Of a DNA stretch of 64,000 bases, positions 26,801 through 35,981 are shown one piece after another; the stretch's first letter is position 1, and each line of letters opens with the position of its first letter. A program made the position numbers and the translations under genes. The stretch is from Mesorhizobium sp. M1C.F.Ca.ET.210.01.1.1. GTDB taxonomy: Bacteria; Pseudomonadota; Alphaproteobacteria; Rhizobiales; Rhizobiaceae. The DNA lies in contig NZ_SRUU01000033.1 in the NCBI RefSeq assembly GCF_004791585.1, forward strand, positions 1 to 64,000. The letters are read 5' to 3'. The notes under the pieces were generated by a model, which saw only the letters and a list, made by a program, of their open reading frames with translations, did not search any database and was not told the origin of the DNA.

Positions 26801-28273
26801 TCAGCGGACCTGGCTTTTGACGAAATCCTTCACGATCGCCACGATGCCGCGCGACAAAAGGCTGTCGAAAGCATCGACGAAGCGATCGATATGCTCGCGC
26901 TGGCAGATCAGCGGCGGCTCGAGCCGGATAACGTTGCGGTTGTATTCGGTGAAGGCGACGAGCACGTCGTAGTCGCGCAGAAGCAGCGAGCCGACGAAGC
27001 CGGACAGCGAGCCCTTCAGCTTGTCGTCGAGCACGCTCACCACGGGGCGCAGCACCATCGGCAGAGTCTGCGAGAAATCGTGGAATTCGAGCCCGATCAT
27101 GAAACCTTTGCCGCGCACGTCCTTGACAATCTTCGGATATTTTTCCTTGAGCGCCTGCAGCCGCTGAAGAAGGTAATCGCCGGTCGAGGCGGCATTGTCG
27201 ATCAGGCCCTCGTCATAGAGCACATTCAGCGCCTCGATCGCGGTCACGCAGGCTTCGCCCATGCCGCCGAAAGTCGCCATGGCATGGATCATCGCCGTCT
27301 TCGGCGTGCCATAGGCCTTCATGAAGACATCGCGCTTGGCGATCATGGCGCCGACCGCGGCCTTGCCGCCGCCGAGCGACTTGGCGAGCGCCGTCACATC
27401 CGGCACCACGCCATAATGCTCGAAGGCATAGAAGCGGCCCGAGCGGCCATAGCCGCACTGCACTTCGTCAGCAACCCACAGCACGCCGTATTGGTCGCAA
27501 AGCGCGCGCAGCTTCTGCCAGTATTGCGCCTCTGCCTGGATGATGCCGCCGCCGCCCTGGATGGTTTCGAGCACAATGACGCCGATCTCTGGATCGCGCT
27601 TGAACAAACGCTCGACCGCGTCGATGTCGGCAAAGGGAACGCGCACGACATTGTCGGCCACCTTGAAGTCTGCGCGATAGAGCTGGCCGTCGGTAATCGC
27701 CAGCACGCCCTTTGTCTTGCCGTGGAAGGAATTCTCGGCATAGACGACCTTTGGTCGTTTCGGACCCGCCGCACGCTCGGCGAGCTTCACCGCCGCTTCC
27801 ATGGCTTCCGAGCCCGACGAGCCGAGGAACACTATGTCGAGATCGCCGGGCGAGCAGTTGGCGATGTTGTGCGCAAGGGCGGCCGCATATTGCGACATGA
27901 AGGCGATGGCGATCTCCTGGCGCTTCTCTTCCTGGAATTTCTTGCGCGCTTCCAGGATGCGCGGGTGGTTGTGACCGAAAGCGAGCGAGCCGAAGCCGCC
28001 GAAGAAGTCGAGAATCTTGCGGCCGTTATGATCGACGTAGAACATGCCCTCGGCACGCTCGATCTTGACCTTGTGGAAGCCGAGCAGCTTCATGAAATGC
28101 AGCTGGCCCGGATTGAGATGCGCCTTGAACAGGTCGGTGATGCGGGCGACGTCCATCGCCTTGGCCTGCTCGACGCTGATCAGATCGGGCTTGGCGATCG
28201 TGGCGGGCGACAGCGCCGGCGCGTCGACCAGCGCGCGCGTGCCCGTATGTTCCGGCTTGGCCATGACGGTCAT
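26801..28273 (-). CDS. Class-III PLP aminotransferase
   Basis: The 490-residue fold-type I enzyme has LGSSGSEAMEAAVKLA (cofactor phosphate loop), VLETIQGGGGI, WVADEVQCGYGRSG (Asp binding pyridinium N) and the Schiff-base Lys in VTALAKSLGGG. Class-III enzymes act on omega-amino groups, ornithine or sugars. An N-terminal extension of about 60 residues precedes the core. Placement between an NAD-epimerase and a GT-like membrane protein suggests it aminates a sugar or lipid-bound intermediate, but a separate metabolic role is also possible. Confidence 0.85.
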   Translation of the reverse strand: MTVMAKPEHTGTRALVDAPALSPATIAKPDLISVEQAKAMDVARITDLFKAHLNPGQLHFMKLLGFHKVKIERAEGMFYVDHNGRKILDFFGGFGSLAFGHNHPRILEARKKFQEEKRQEIAIAFMSQYAAALAHNIANCSPGDLDIVFLGSSGSEAMEAAVKLAERAAGPKRPKVVYAENSFHGKTKGVLAITDGQLYRADFKVADNVVRVPFADIDAVERLFKRDPEIGVIVLETIQGGGGIIQAEAQYWQKLRALCDQYGVLWVADEVQCGYGRSGRFYAFEHYGVVPDVTALAKSLGGGKAAVGAMIAKRDVFMKAYGTPKTAMIHAMATFGGMGEACVTAIEALNVLYDEGLIDNAASTGDYLLQRLQALKEKYPKIVKDVRGKGFMIGLEFHDFSQTLPMVLRPVVSVLDDKLKGSLSGFVGSLLLRDYDVLVAFTEYNRNVIRLEPPLICQREHIDRFVDAFDSLLSRGIVAIVKDFVKSQVR

Positions 28274-28297
28274 CTCGAAAATCTCCCCTTCGTCGCC

Positions 28298-29305
28298 TTA
28301 TTCGGCAGGAACGTGTTCGGTGGCGACGGCATGGCCGTCCTTCCTGGCGCGGTATTCGCTGTAGGCGGCGATCAGCATGTCCTCGTCGCGATATTGCGGC
28401 ACCCAGCCGAGTTGGCGCTCGGCCTTGGACACGTCGAGCACGCACTCCTCGTCGGCGATCAGATACTGCTCCGGATCCATGATCGGCATGTTGATGAGGT
28501 CGAGCAGGTCGAGCGTGCGCTTGACCGCCCAGCCCGGGGTCGGCAGCAGGATCGACTTCGAGCCGGCATGGCGGATCAGGTCGCCGAGCAATTTCCTGAC
28601 CGGCGGCGGATTGAGGGAGCCCAGATTATAGGCCTCGTTCGGCACGCCGGCTTTCCAGGCCGCGCGGGCGGCTTCCGCACAATCGAACACCGAGATGAAC
28701 TGGTAAGGATTCCTGCCCGAGCCGATCATCGGCACCGGCAGGTTCCAGTCGATCAGCTTGAAGAGTTTTTCCAGGATGCCGAGGCGTCCGGGTCCGATGA
28801 TCAGGCGCGGCCTGAACAGCGAGATCGACATGCCGCGCTTGCGCCATTCGGCGGCGAGTTCCTCGGTCCTGAGCTTCGACAGGCCGTACTCGCCGAGCGG
28901 CGCGACGGGATGATCCTCGGTCATCGGCAGCACCACCGTATGGCCGTAGATCATGTCGGTCGTGTAGTGAACCAGCTTCGAGGCACCGGCCTTGTCCATC
29001 GCCTGGATGACGTGCTCGGCGCCGCGAAAATTCACCGGGAAGAAGAAGTCGTGCCGCTTGGCGCGTACCTGGATCGGCGACAGCATCTTGGCCGACAAAT
29101 TGTAGACCATGTCGTCGGCCTTGAGGCCTACTGCCGCGACCGAGGCTGGATCGGTAACGTCGCAAGTGACAAAACGCATCGAGCGGTAATGCGGCAGGTC
29201 GCTCTTGACGATGTCGGCGACGACGACCTCATGGCCATCGGCGGCAAGTTTAGGCGCAAGATGACGGCCGACGAAACCGTCGCCGCCGAAAATCACATGT
29301 CTCAT
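28298..29305 (-). CDS. NAD-dependent epimerase/dehydratase (extended SDR)
   Basis: A 335-residue extended SDR with Rossmann motif FGGDGFVGRHL, catalytic YGLSK (Tyr and Lys) and substrate-side segment FRPRLIIGPGR. Such enzymes epimerise, dehydrate or reduce nucleotide- or lipid-linked sugars. In this cluster no classical DprE2-type short SDR is visible, so this protein might do the reduction step next to the DprE1-like oxidase; that is inference. ATG 29305 overlaps the small transporter gene by four bases. Confidence 0.85.
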   Translation of the reverse strand: MRHVIFGGDGFVGRHLAPKLAADGHEVVVADIVKSDLPHYRSMRFVTCDVTDPASVAAVGLKADDMVYNLSAKMLSPIQVRAKRHDFFFPVNFRGAEHVIQAMDKAGASKLVHYTTDMIYGHTVVLPMTEDHPVAPLGEYGLSKLRTEELAAEWRKRGMSISLFRPRLIIGPGRLGILEKLFKLIDWNLPVPMIGSGRNPYQFISVFDCAEAARAAWKAGVPNEAYNLGSLNPPPVRKLLGDLIRHAGSKSILLPTPGWAVKRTLDLLDLINMPIMDPEQYLIADEECVLDVSKAERQLGWVPQYRDEDMLIAAYSEYRARKDGHAVATEHVPAE

Positions 29306-29751
29306 CGAACGATCTCGTTTGTGCCGATCTTGTCGGAAATGATGGAAGCGGTTTGATCCTCGTGCCCGCGGCCACTCAGATCGCGGCCGCTTTGTGCGAT
29401 CAGCACGGTGCCGACGCAGATGCAGGCGATGCCGGCGATACGCCAGCCATTGAGGTCCTCGCGGAAGACGAAATAGGCAAAGACCGCGACCGCGACATAG
29501 GCGAGGCTGAGGAACGGATAGGCGAAGCTGAGCTCGACCTTCGACAGCACGTAGAGATGCGAGGCCATCGAGATGACGAAGGTGCACAGACCGAGGAAAA
29601 CCCAGGGGCTGAAGACGATCTGCAGCAGCTTGACGAGCGGGTTGACGCCTTCGAACGAGATCGGCCCCATCGACATCATGCCCTGCTTCAGCATCAGCTG
29701 CGCGGCGGCGTTGGTCATGACCGTGAAGAGAATGAAGACTATGTATTTCAT
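29302..29751 (-). CDS. Small EamA/SMR-type membrane transporter
   Basis: The 149-residue protein has four predicted helices (about residues 3-20, 44-64, 70-92 and 100-122) and the EamA/SMR-like signature LSFAYPFLSLAYVAVAVFAYFVF. ArnE/ArnF-type proteins of this size flip undecaprenyl-phosphate-linked sugars. In a polyprenyl-sugar cluster a flippase role is likely. The C-terminal 25 residues are hydrophilic. The ribosome binding site is weak. Confidence 0.8.
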   Translation of the reverse strand: MKYIVFILFTVMTNAAAQLMLKQGMMSMGPISFEGVNPLVKLLQIVFSPWVFLGLCTFVISMASHLYVLSKVELSFAYPFLSLAYVAVAVFAYFVFREDLNGWRIAGIACICVGTVLIAQSGRDLSGRGHEDQTASIISDKIGTNEIVR

Positions 29752-29873
29752 TGTTGCCACCCGCCCTTGAGCGGTCCTATTACAGACCTGCAAATATTTC
29801 GTGAAATCATATGCCTATTTTGAGTAAATCTCGATATTGACGCTTCATTTACCAAGAATTACTCAAATTCGAT

Positions 29874-31232
29874 CTATTCTGCCGCCTCCGCAGCATCGCG
29901 CCTTGCATCGAGTTTTTTCGCTGTCCGCGCCCAGAAGCTCGACAGGAAGGCTGGGTCGCGAACTGCTTCCAGCCGCTGCCACTCCGGGAACGACGCCGCG
30001 AAGGTTTCGGGACCCATGCGGGCATCCTTGTAGGGGTTGACGGCTCCGCCGGCCTCGACCGTGATGCGGTCGAGATCCATGAGCAGCTTCAGCGTCTTCT
30101 CGCCCCTGTTGGGGAAATCCAGCGTCAGCGTGTAGCCGGGCCGCGGGAACGACAGCAGCGCCGGCGAACGCACGTCGCCAAAGCGTTTCAGCACCGTCAG
30201 AAAAGAGCCCTGCCCGGCCCGCCGCGCCGCTTCGAGCATGGCCGGCACGGCGCGCCGTGCCACGGTCTCCGGCACGACGCTCTGGTGCTGGAAAAGCCCG
30301 CGCGGCCCATAGAGCCGGTTCCAGTCGCGAACGCCGTCGAGCGGAAAGAAGAAACTCTGGTGGCCCGCCCGGCGCGGGTCCGGGGAGCGTCCCTTCTTCC
30401 ACCGATAGGCGGCGTTGAAGGCGGTCAGGAACGGCCGGTTGAGCACGTTGAAGGGCGGCTGCACGGGCACCGAGAGCCGGCCGCCCGCCCGCGCGGCGGC
30501 ATGCGAGCCGTGCTCGGCGTGGTTGCCGGTGAACAGCAGGCCGCGGCCTCGCCCGTGGCCCCCGGCAAGCTGATCGATCCAGGCAACGGCATATTCATTG
30601 GCCTGATCGGCTGCCTCGGCAAGATCGAAGAACTCGCCGAGATCGCGAAACCGGGTCGCCTTCTCGACGATGTCGAGCGAGGGCACGCGCATCAGCCGGA
30701 TCGACGCCGACAGGATCAGCCCGGTCAGCCCCATGCCGCCGATCGTTGCCTTGTACAGACGGGCATTGCCGGCGTCGGAGCAGCGATAGGTCCGGCCGTC
30801 GGACCGCAGCAAGGTAAAGGATTCGACGTGGCAGCCGAAAGTGCCGCGCCGGTGGTGGTTCTTGCCATGGACATCATTGGCGATGGCGCCGCCGAGCGTC
30901 ACCAACTGCGTGCCTGGGACCACGGCCGGAAAGAAGCCGTAAGGCGCGGCGTGGGCAATGATGTCGCAAAGCAGCACCCCGGCATCAGCTTCGACCACGC
31001 CGGTCTCGGCATTGAAGGAACGGATACGGTTCAGCGGCCGCATGTCGACCACCGCGCCGGCGTCGTTCTGGCAGCTGTCGCCATAGGAACGGCCATTGCC
31101 GTAGCCGATGAACGAGTCCGGCTTGGCCGCGCCGCTCTTCAACAGCGCGATGGCATCGTCGGCTGGGATCGCCTGGCGCGCCGCAGGCGTCGCCAGCCCG
31201 AAGCTGCCGAAGCGTTCGCCGCCCGCCCTCAC
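29874..31232 (-). CDS. DprE1-like FAD oxidase of polyprenyl-phospho-sugar
   Basis: The 452-residue protein has a VAO-type FAD domain with GNGRSYGDSC and VTLGGAIANDVHGKNHHRRG, closely matching mycobacterial DprE1, which oxidises decaprenylphosphoryl-ribose at C2. The C-terminal part GYTLTLDFPNRGEK aligns with DprE1 GWNICVDFP, so the position of the benzothiazinone-target Cys (C387) is Thr here. The conserved Lys is kept in YKDAR. The gene overlaps the HAD-UbiA gene by four bases, and the two would make and then oxidise a lipid-linked pentose. The reductase partner is not obvious. Confidence 0.88.
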   Translation of the reverse strand: MRAGGERFGSFGLATPAARQAIPADDAIALLKSGAAKPDSFIGYGNGRSYGDSCQNDAGAVVDMRPLNRIRSFNAETGVVEADAGVLLCDIIAHAAPYGFFPAVVPGTQLVTLGGAIANDVHGKNHHRRGTFGCHVESFTLLRSDGRTYRCSDAGNARLYKATIGGMGLTGLILSASIRLMRVPSLDIVEKATRFRDLGEFFDLAEAADQANEYAVAWIDQLAGGHGRGRGLLFTGNHAEHGSHAAARAGGRLSVPVQPPFNVLNRPFLTAFNAAYRWKKGRSPDPRRAGHQSFFFPLDGVRDWNRLYGPRGLFQHQSVVPETVARRAVPAMLEAARRAGQGSFLTVLKRFGDVRSPALLSFPRPGYTLTLDFPNRGEKTLKLLMDLDRITVEAGGAVNPYKDARMGPETFAASFPEWQRLEAVRDPAFLSSFWARTAKKLDARRDAAEAAE

Positions 31233-32668
31233 CAGCCCCAGCCTCCCGCCACCAGAAGCGCCGCGCCGATGGCGACGACGATCTGGCTGCGCCAGTCGCG
31301 GATGATGAAGACGACCGGATCGTCATGCATCTCGTCGCGCCGCGCGAGAATCCAGACGCGCATGGTGAGGTAGAGCACGATCGGCGCCAAGGGCCACATC
31401 ACCCACGGATGCGGATAGAGCTCGCGCACCGCGACGCTGTCCATATAGAGCGCCAGCACCAGCGCCGAGGAAAAGGCCGAGGCCATGCCCGCCTGGGCGA
31501 CGATCTCCTGGTCCTCGGTGCGGTAGCCGCGGCCGGCAATGCGCTCGCCCGGCGGAATGTCGGTGGTACGCAGTTCGACAAAGCGCTTCACCAACGCCAG
31601 CGACAGGAAGAAGAAGATCGAGAAGGCAAGCAGCCAGAAGGAGACATCGACCCCGGTGGCCGCCGCACCCGCCAGCACGCGGATCGTATAGAGGCCGGCG
31701 AGCGTCAAGACGTCGACCAGCAGCATGCGCTTGAAGGACAGCGAATAGGCTGTCGTGATGAGCATGTAGCCGCCAAGCACGCCGAGGAACTCGATCGGCA
31801 GCAGGCAGCCGACGGCGATGCCGATCGCAAGCAGCGCGGCGATGGCGCCGAGGCCGAACGGGATCGACAGCGCGCCGCTGGCGAAAGGCCGGTTGCGCTT
31901 GGTCGGATGCTTGCGGTCGAGCGCGAGGTCGAAGAAGTCGTTGACGATGTAGATGGCGGACGCCACGGCGCTGAAGGAAACGAACGCCACGACGCACTGC
32001 CAGATCATGCCGATGTTGAAATACTCATGCGACAGCACCATCGGCACTGCGATCAGCGAATTCTTGAGCCACTGATGGACCCTGAGCATCTTGACGTAGA
32101 TCTTCGGCGTGCGCTTCGGCGCAGGCACGGTCTCGGCGCCATGCGCCGCCTGCCAGCGCAGGGCGCTGCGGTCCGGCGCCACGACGATGGCATGGCGCGC
32201 GGCGTCGAACACCTTGAGGTCGTGGCGGCTGTTGCCGGCATAGTCGAAGCCGGCATCGCCATAGGCGGCGACCAGTGAGGCACGCTTCCTGTCCGAGGTC
32301 AGATTGTGCGGCCCGTCGGTCGCCAGCACGCGGTCGAAGATGCCAAGATGAGCGGCGACCGCCTCGGCGAACTTGCGCGGCGTGCCTGTCGCCAGAACGA
32401 TCTTGCGGCCTTCCTCATGTTCGGCGCGGAGCCGCCCGACCAATTCGACCCGGTAGGGCAGCGAAGCCGGATCGATATCGATGCGTGCGGCGATTTCCTG
32501 CTTGAGCCGCGCCGGTCCGCCGGCCAGCCAGAGCGGCAACAGGAAAAGATAGAGCGGGTTCTTCTTGAGCAGGACGAACAGGCCTTCCCACAGAAGGTCC
32601 GTTGCAATCAGCGTGCCGTCGAGATCGACCGCAAGTGGAATTGCGTTCCTGTCCGACCGCGCGTCCAT
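31229..32668 (-). CDS. HAD-UbiA fusion, polyprenyl-phosphate phosphoribosyl transferase-like
   Basis: The 479-residue protein has an N-terminal HAD phosphatase domain (VDLDGTLIATD, LATGTP, GNSRHDLKVF) and a C-terminal UbiA prenyltransferase domain of about eight helices with NDFFDLALDRKHPTKRNRP (NDxxDxxxD) and a second Asp region DVLTLAGLYTIRV. Similar fusions transfer phosphoribose to polyprenyl phosphate, and the HAD part probably removes the 5-phosphate. Its product would be the substrate of the neighbouring DprE1-like oxidase. ATG 32668 gives the HAD start, and it is the first gene of the seven-gene operon. Confidence 0.88.
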   Translation of the reverse strand: MDARSDRNAIPLAVDLDGTLIATDLLWEGLFVLLKKNPLYLFLLPLWLAGGPARLKQEIAARIDIDPASLPYRVELVGRLRAEHEEGRKIVLATGTPRKFAEAVAAHLGIFDRVLATDGPHNLTSDRKRASLVAAYGDAGFDYAGNSRHDLKVFDAARHAIVVAPDRSALRWQAAHGAETVPAPKRTPKIYVKMLRVHQWLKNSLIAVPMVLSHEYFNIGMIWQCVVAFVSFSAVASAIYIVNDFFDLALDRKHPTKRNRPFASGALSIPFGLGAIAALLAIGIAVGCLLPIEFLGVLGGYMLITTAYSLSFKRMLLVDVLTLAGLYTIRVLAGAAATGVDVSFWLLAFSIFFFLSLALVKRFVELRTTDIPPGERIAGRGYRTEDQEIVAQAGMASAFSSALVLALYMDSVAVRELYPHPWVMWPLAPIVLYLTMRVWILARRDEMHDDPVVFIIRDWRSQIVVAIGAALLVAGGWGW

Positions 32669-32818
32669 TGTCCTGCCCTGCTCACCCCGCGCCGCGTGTC
32701 GGCGTCCTCGCACGGATGTAACGGGAGATGGCGGAGCGAACGTTAAAACGTCCGGTTGCAACGCGCTGTGCAGACAGTATTTCCGGCGTCATCGTTAACA
32801 GTGGCTACCGGAAACGAT

Positions 32819-32845
32819 AAAAGGCCGGGCAATGCCCGGCCTTTG
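32819..32845 (-). terminator. Hairpin terminator of the small secreted protein gene
   Basis: AAAGGCCGGGCA and TGCCCGGCCTTT form a perfect stem between the HAD-UbiA start and the small gene stop. On the minus strand the stem ends in CCTTTTATCG, which fits termination of the gene at 32868. Confidence 0.8.
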
Positions 32846-32867
32846 CCGATCCTATTCGAGGGAGATC

Positions 32868-33131
32868 TTACTTGATGCGGGCAACGCCACCCGAGATCTC
32901 GACCGTTTCCGAGCCGGTCAGCGCTTCGAGGTCACCATTGGGAAGGGTGACAAAGCAGCCATTCGGGCAGAACTCCACCGTCTCGCCGGCGGCCAGCGCC
33001 AGCTCGGTCTTGCCGCCGCCTTCGGTCACGATCAACGTCCGCGTCTGGGCGTCCTTGTTGACCGCGCTGGCGGCAAAAGCCGAACCGCCCAGAGCCAGCA
33101 AAGCGATGGCGGTAACGACAGACTTCCACAT
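32868..33131 (-). CDS. Small exported protein of unknown function
   Basis: This 87-residue protein has a signal peptide (MWKSVVTAIALLALGGSAFAASA) and a mature region of about 65 residues with two Cys (EFCPNGCFVTLPNGD), a probable disulfide or metal site. I do not recognise the family. It has its own terminator and a promoter-like AT-richer upstream stretch, so it is probably monocistronic and periplasmic. Confidence 0.72.
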   Translation of the reverse strand: MWKSVVTAIALLALGGSAFAASAVNKDAQTRTLIVTEGGGKTELALAAGETVEFCPNGCFVTLPNGDLEALTGSETVEISGGVARIK

Positions 33132-33287
33132 TGCAATTTCCGGTGTTTCCACACCGCCTCTGTTGCATTTTGCAAGGCATTCTCGCCCTTTGCAGATGAG
33201 CTTATATGAGATGCAAGCTGAACCGCAACTGAATGCCGCATTCATGCCGCAATTGGTTCCCGCGGCAGGTTGACGGCCAGGTAACGC

Positions 33288-35777
33288 CTAGCCTGGGTCG
33301 GGCTTGCGGCCTTTGCGCTTCGTCTTGGCGAGCCGCTGTCGCTCAGCCTCGGCTTCCGCCTCCAGCCGCTCGCGCTCGGCAAATTCGGCTTCGATCTTGT
33401 CGTCGTCGATCGGCCACGACTCGTGCTTCTTGGTCTCGACCACGGCGCGCGGCGTCGACGGGATCTCGATGTGCTCGTCGTCGAAGAGATCGAGGACCGC
33501 AAAGCGGATGTCGTTCTGGACGATGCTGCCGTTCATCACGTCCGCCACGAACACGCGGATTTCGAATTCGAGCGCCGCTGCTCCGAAATTGGCGAAGAGC
33601 ACGAAGGGCTCGGGGTTCTTGAGCACCATCGGATGGGCGCGGGCAATGTCGAGCAGGATGGCGTGTACGCGCTTGACGTCGCTGCCATAGGTGACACCCA
33701 CTCTGATATCGACCCGGCCGAGCTTGTTGCGGTGCGTCCAGTTGCCGACCGCGTTATTGATGAGGTTCGAGTTCGGCAGGATCACCGACTGCCGCTGGAA
33801 CGTCTCTATCTCGGTCGCGCGCACACTGATCTTTCTGACCGTGCCGCTGATGTCGCCGGCGACGATCCAGTCGCCGACCTTGAACGGACGCTCGGCAAGC
33901 AGGATCAGGCCCGAGACGAAGTTCGAGACGACGTTCTGCAGGCCGAAGCCGATACCCAGCGACAGCGCGCCGGCCACCAGCGCCAGATTGGAAAGATCGA
34001 TGCCCGCCGCCGATATCCCGACGAGTGCCGCGAGGGCGACGCCGGCATAACCCACCGCCAGCCGGATCGAGTTGCGCACGCCGGTATCGACCTTGCCGCG
34101 CGCCATGACCGAGCCGTCGAGCCAGCCCTGGAACCAGCGGGTCAGGAAATAGCCGATGGCGAAGACGACGATGCCGGTGAGGATGCCAAGGAACGAGATG
34201 GTGACGGAGCCGATCGTGACGCCTGTCGCCAGCTTGTAGGCCCAGGCCTCGATGTCGCCGGGCTGGAAGCCCCACATCAACAGGATCAGCGGCAGGAACA
34301 CCAGCACGATCATCAGGTTGATGGCAATGCTGACAACAAGGCCGAGCTGGTCGAGCGCGGTGTCCTCATAGCTGGAATTGGCCGACAGCCAGCGCCCGAT
34401 CGAAGTGTCGGCGAAACCGCCCTCCTCGCCGATCGCCCGCGCCGACAGGAAGCCGATATAGGCGGTGACCAGGGTGGTGCCGGTGACCACGACCTGGATC
34501 GAGACGAAAAGCGCAAGACCGATATAGCCGAGTAGCGCCGCGGCGATGGTGAACAGGCCGAGCCCGAGAGCAAGGAAGCGAAGCCATGCCGGCCACGGCC
34601 GCCAAGAACCGTCCTTTGCCCTGAAGGGCCTCAGCACGCCCATCAGGATCAGGATGATGCCGACGACGATCGTGGCGACGAAGCTCCTGGCAATCGTCAG
34701 CGACAGCGGCGAACCCATCTTCTCGTTGACGACCGCCAGGAAGTAGTTGAAGCCGAGAACGACGGCCATGGCGGTGGCCAGCCGCACGAGCCAACGCGCT
34801 GGTCCGGTTGCGACCGGAATGAGCCGCCAGTTCGGCAGCCGCGGCTCGAGCGCTGCGTTGGTCAGCCGGTTGACGCAGAACACCACCGCGATGACCGCGA
34901 GCAGCGCATTGAGGAACTCGCCGATGTCGCCGCGCAGCACGTTGTAGTAGTTGAAGAAGAACACGGTCGAGGCGAGGAACGCGCCGAGTGCCACGGTCGG
35001 CAGCAGCGTCGACCAGAACGCCACCGAAAGCCGGCTGAGATAGGACGGCTCCTCGACCGAAGGATCGGCCTCGAAGATGCGGCCGAACAGGCGCCTGCCG
35101 CCGATCAGAAGCACCGCCGCCAGCGCAAGCGCCATCAGCGTCGCGGCAAGCATGGCCTGGAACTTGAACTTCAACGCGAAGGTGAGCCAGGACGTCACCG
35201 CCTTGTAGAGCCCGGTGAACTGATCGTGCGCGTCGGAAAAGGCCTGCGGGCTCAGCGCATCGGTCAATTCGTAGCGTTTCGTCAAAACGCTGCGGAAAAG
35301 CTCGCTGCGCATGGTGGCGATCTTGTCGACCAGCCCGCTGATGCGGATCGACAGGTTCTGCGCGCTGGCGACAACCGCATTGATCTCGGCCTTCTCGGCC
35401 GTGAGCGCCGCGCGTTCATTGGTGACGATCGCGGGCTCCGGCGGCTGCCCCTGAGCCGGCGGCGGCCCCAATACCTCGATGCGAGCGTTGATGTCGTTGA
35501 GGCGCGTACGGAACATCAGCGCACTGTTCAGCGCGGCACGCGAAATATCCTCAAGCTGCAAGCGGATGTCGACAAGGCCGGCATCGTCCTGGTCGGGGGC
35601 GCCTACCTTCTTCTCCAGCCCGTCGGTCTTCGCCGTCAGGTCCTTTATGGCCTTGGTCTGGTCGGCGATGAGCTGCGCGGAGCCCTGGCCGATCGCCTGC
35701 GCCATGGCGTCGAACGACGGCTGCGCCGCGACAACGACAAGGGCGACCAGGATCAGGCGTAGCAGTCGGAAAATCAT
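33288..35777 (-). CDS. Large mechanosensitive channel, DUF3772-MscS
   Basis: The 829-residue protein has a signal-like N-terminus, a periplasmic coiled domain of about 170 residues (DUF3772), then about eleven hydrophobic helices leading to the MscS pore and beta domain (LSLGIGFGLQNVVSNFVSGLILLAERPFKVGDWIV, then FQRQSVILPNSNLINNAV). The C-terminal tail is highly charged with Glu/Arg/Lys repeats. It releases solutes during hypo-osmotic shock. Its neighbours (betaine and sarcosine catabolism) are osmolyte-related, which may be coincidental. Confidence 0.9.
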   Translation of the reverse strand: MIFRLLRLILVALVVVAAQPSFDAMAQAIGQGSAQLIADQTKAIKDLTAKTDGLEKKVGAPDQDDAGLVDIRLQLEDISRAALNSALMFRTRLNDINARIEVLGPPPAQGQPPEPAIVTNERAALTAEKAEINAVVASAQNLSIRISGLVDKIATMRSELFRSVLTKRYELTDALSPQAFSDAHDQFTGLYKAVTSWLTFALKFKFQAMLAATLMALALAAVLLIGGRRLFGRIFEADPSVEEPSYLSRLSVAFWSTLLPTVALGAFLASTVFFFNYYNVLRGDIGEFLNALLAVIAVVFCVNRLTNAALEPRLPNWRLIPVATGPARWLVRLATAMAVVLGFNYFLAVVNEKMGSPLSLTIARSFVATIVVGIILILMGVLRPFRAKDGSWRPWPAWLRFLALGLGLFTIAAALLGYIGLALFVSIQVVVTGTTLVTAYIGFLSARAIGEEGGFADTSIGRWLSANSSYEDTALDQLGLVVSIAINLMIVLVFLPLILLMWGFQPGDIEAWAYKLATGVTIGSVTISFLGILTGIVVFAIGYFLTRWFQGWLDGSVMARGKVDTGVRNSIRLAVGYAGVALAALVGISAAGIDLSNLALVAGALSLGIGFGLQNVVSNFVSGLILLAERPFKVGDWIVAGDISGTVRKISVRATEIETFQRQSVILPNSNLINNAVGNWTHRNKLGRVDIRVGVTYGSDVKRVHAILLDIARAHPMVLKNPEPFVLFANFGAAALEFEIRVFVADVMNGSIVQNDIRFAVLDLFDDEHIEIPSTPRAVVETKKHESWPIDDDKIEAEFAERERLEAEAEAERQRLAKTKRKGRKPDPG

Positions 35778-35981
35778 GACGTGACAGGCGACTCGCGGCC
35801 GAAATCTTTGAAAATTCCGCCCTTGATAAAGACCGGCATATCAGGCGGCAAGCCGTTCCGATCATCGGGCCGGTGCCGCGGATCGAAGTCGGCCTGTCGA
35901 AAAGCGATGGCGTAATCTTGGCTTTGCGCTTCTCGCCTGCTCTATAGTCTGCCGCCTCGCACCAACAGGACGATGGGAAGA

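Noticed and set aside
26891..29356. Long plus-strand open frame across the aminotransferase and epimerase genes
   Set aside because: It spans two real minus-strand genes with confirmed motifs; composition is typical antisense.
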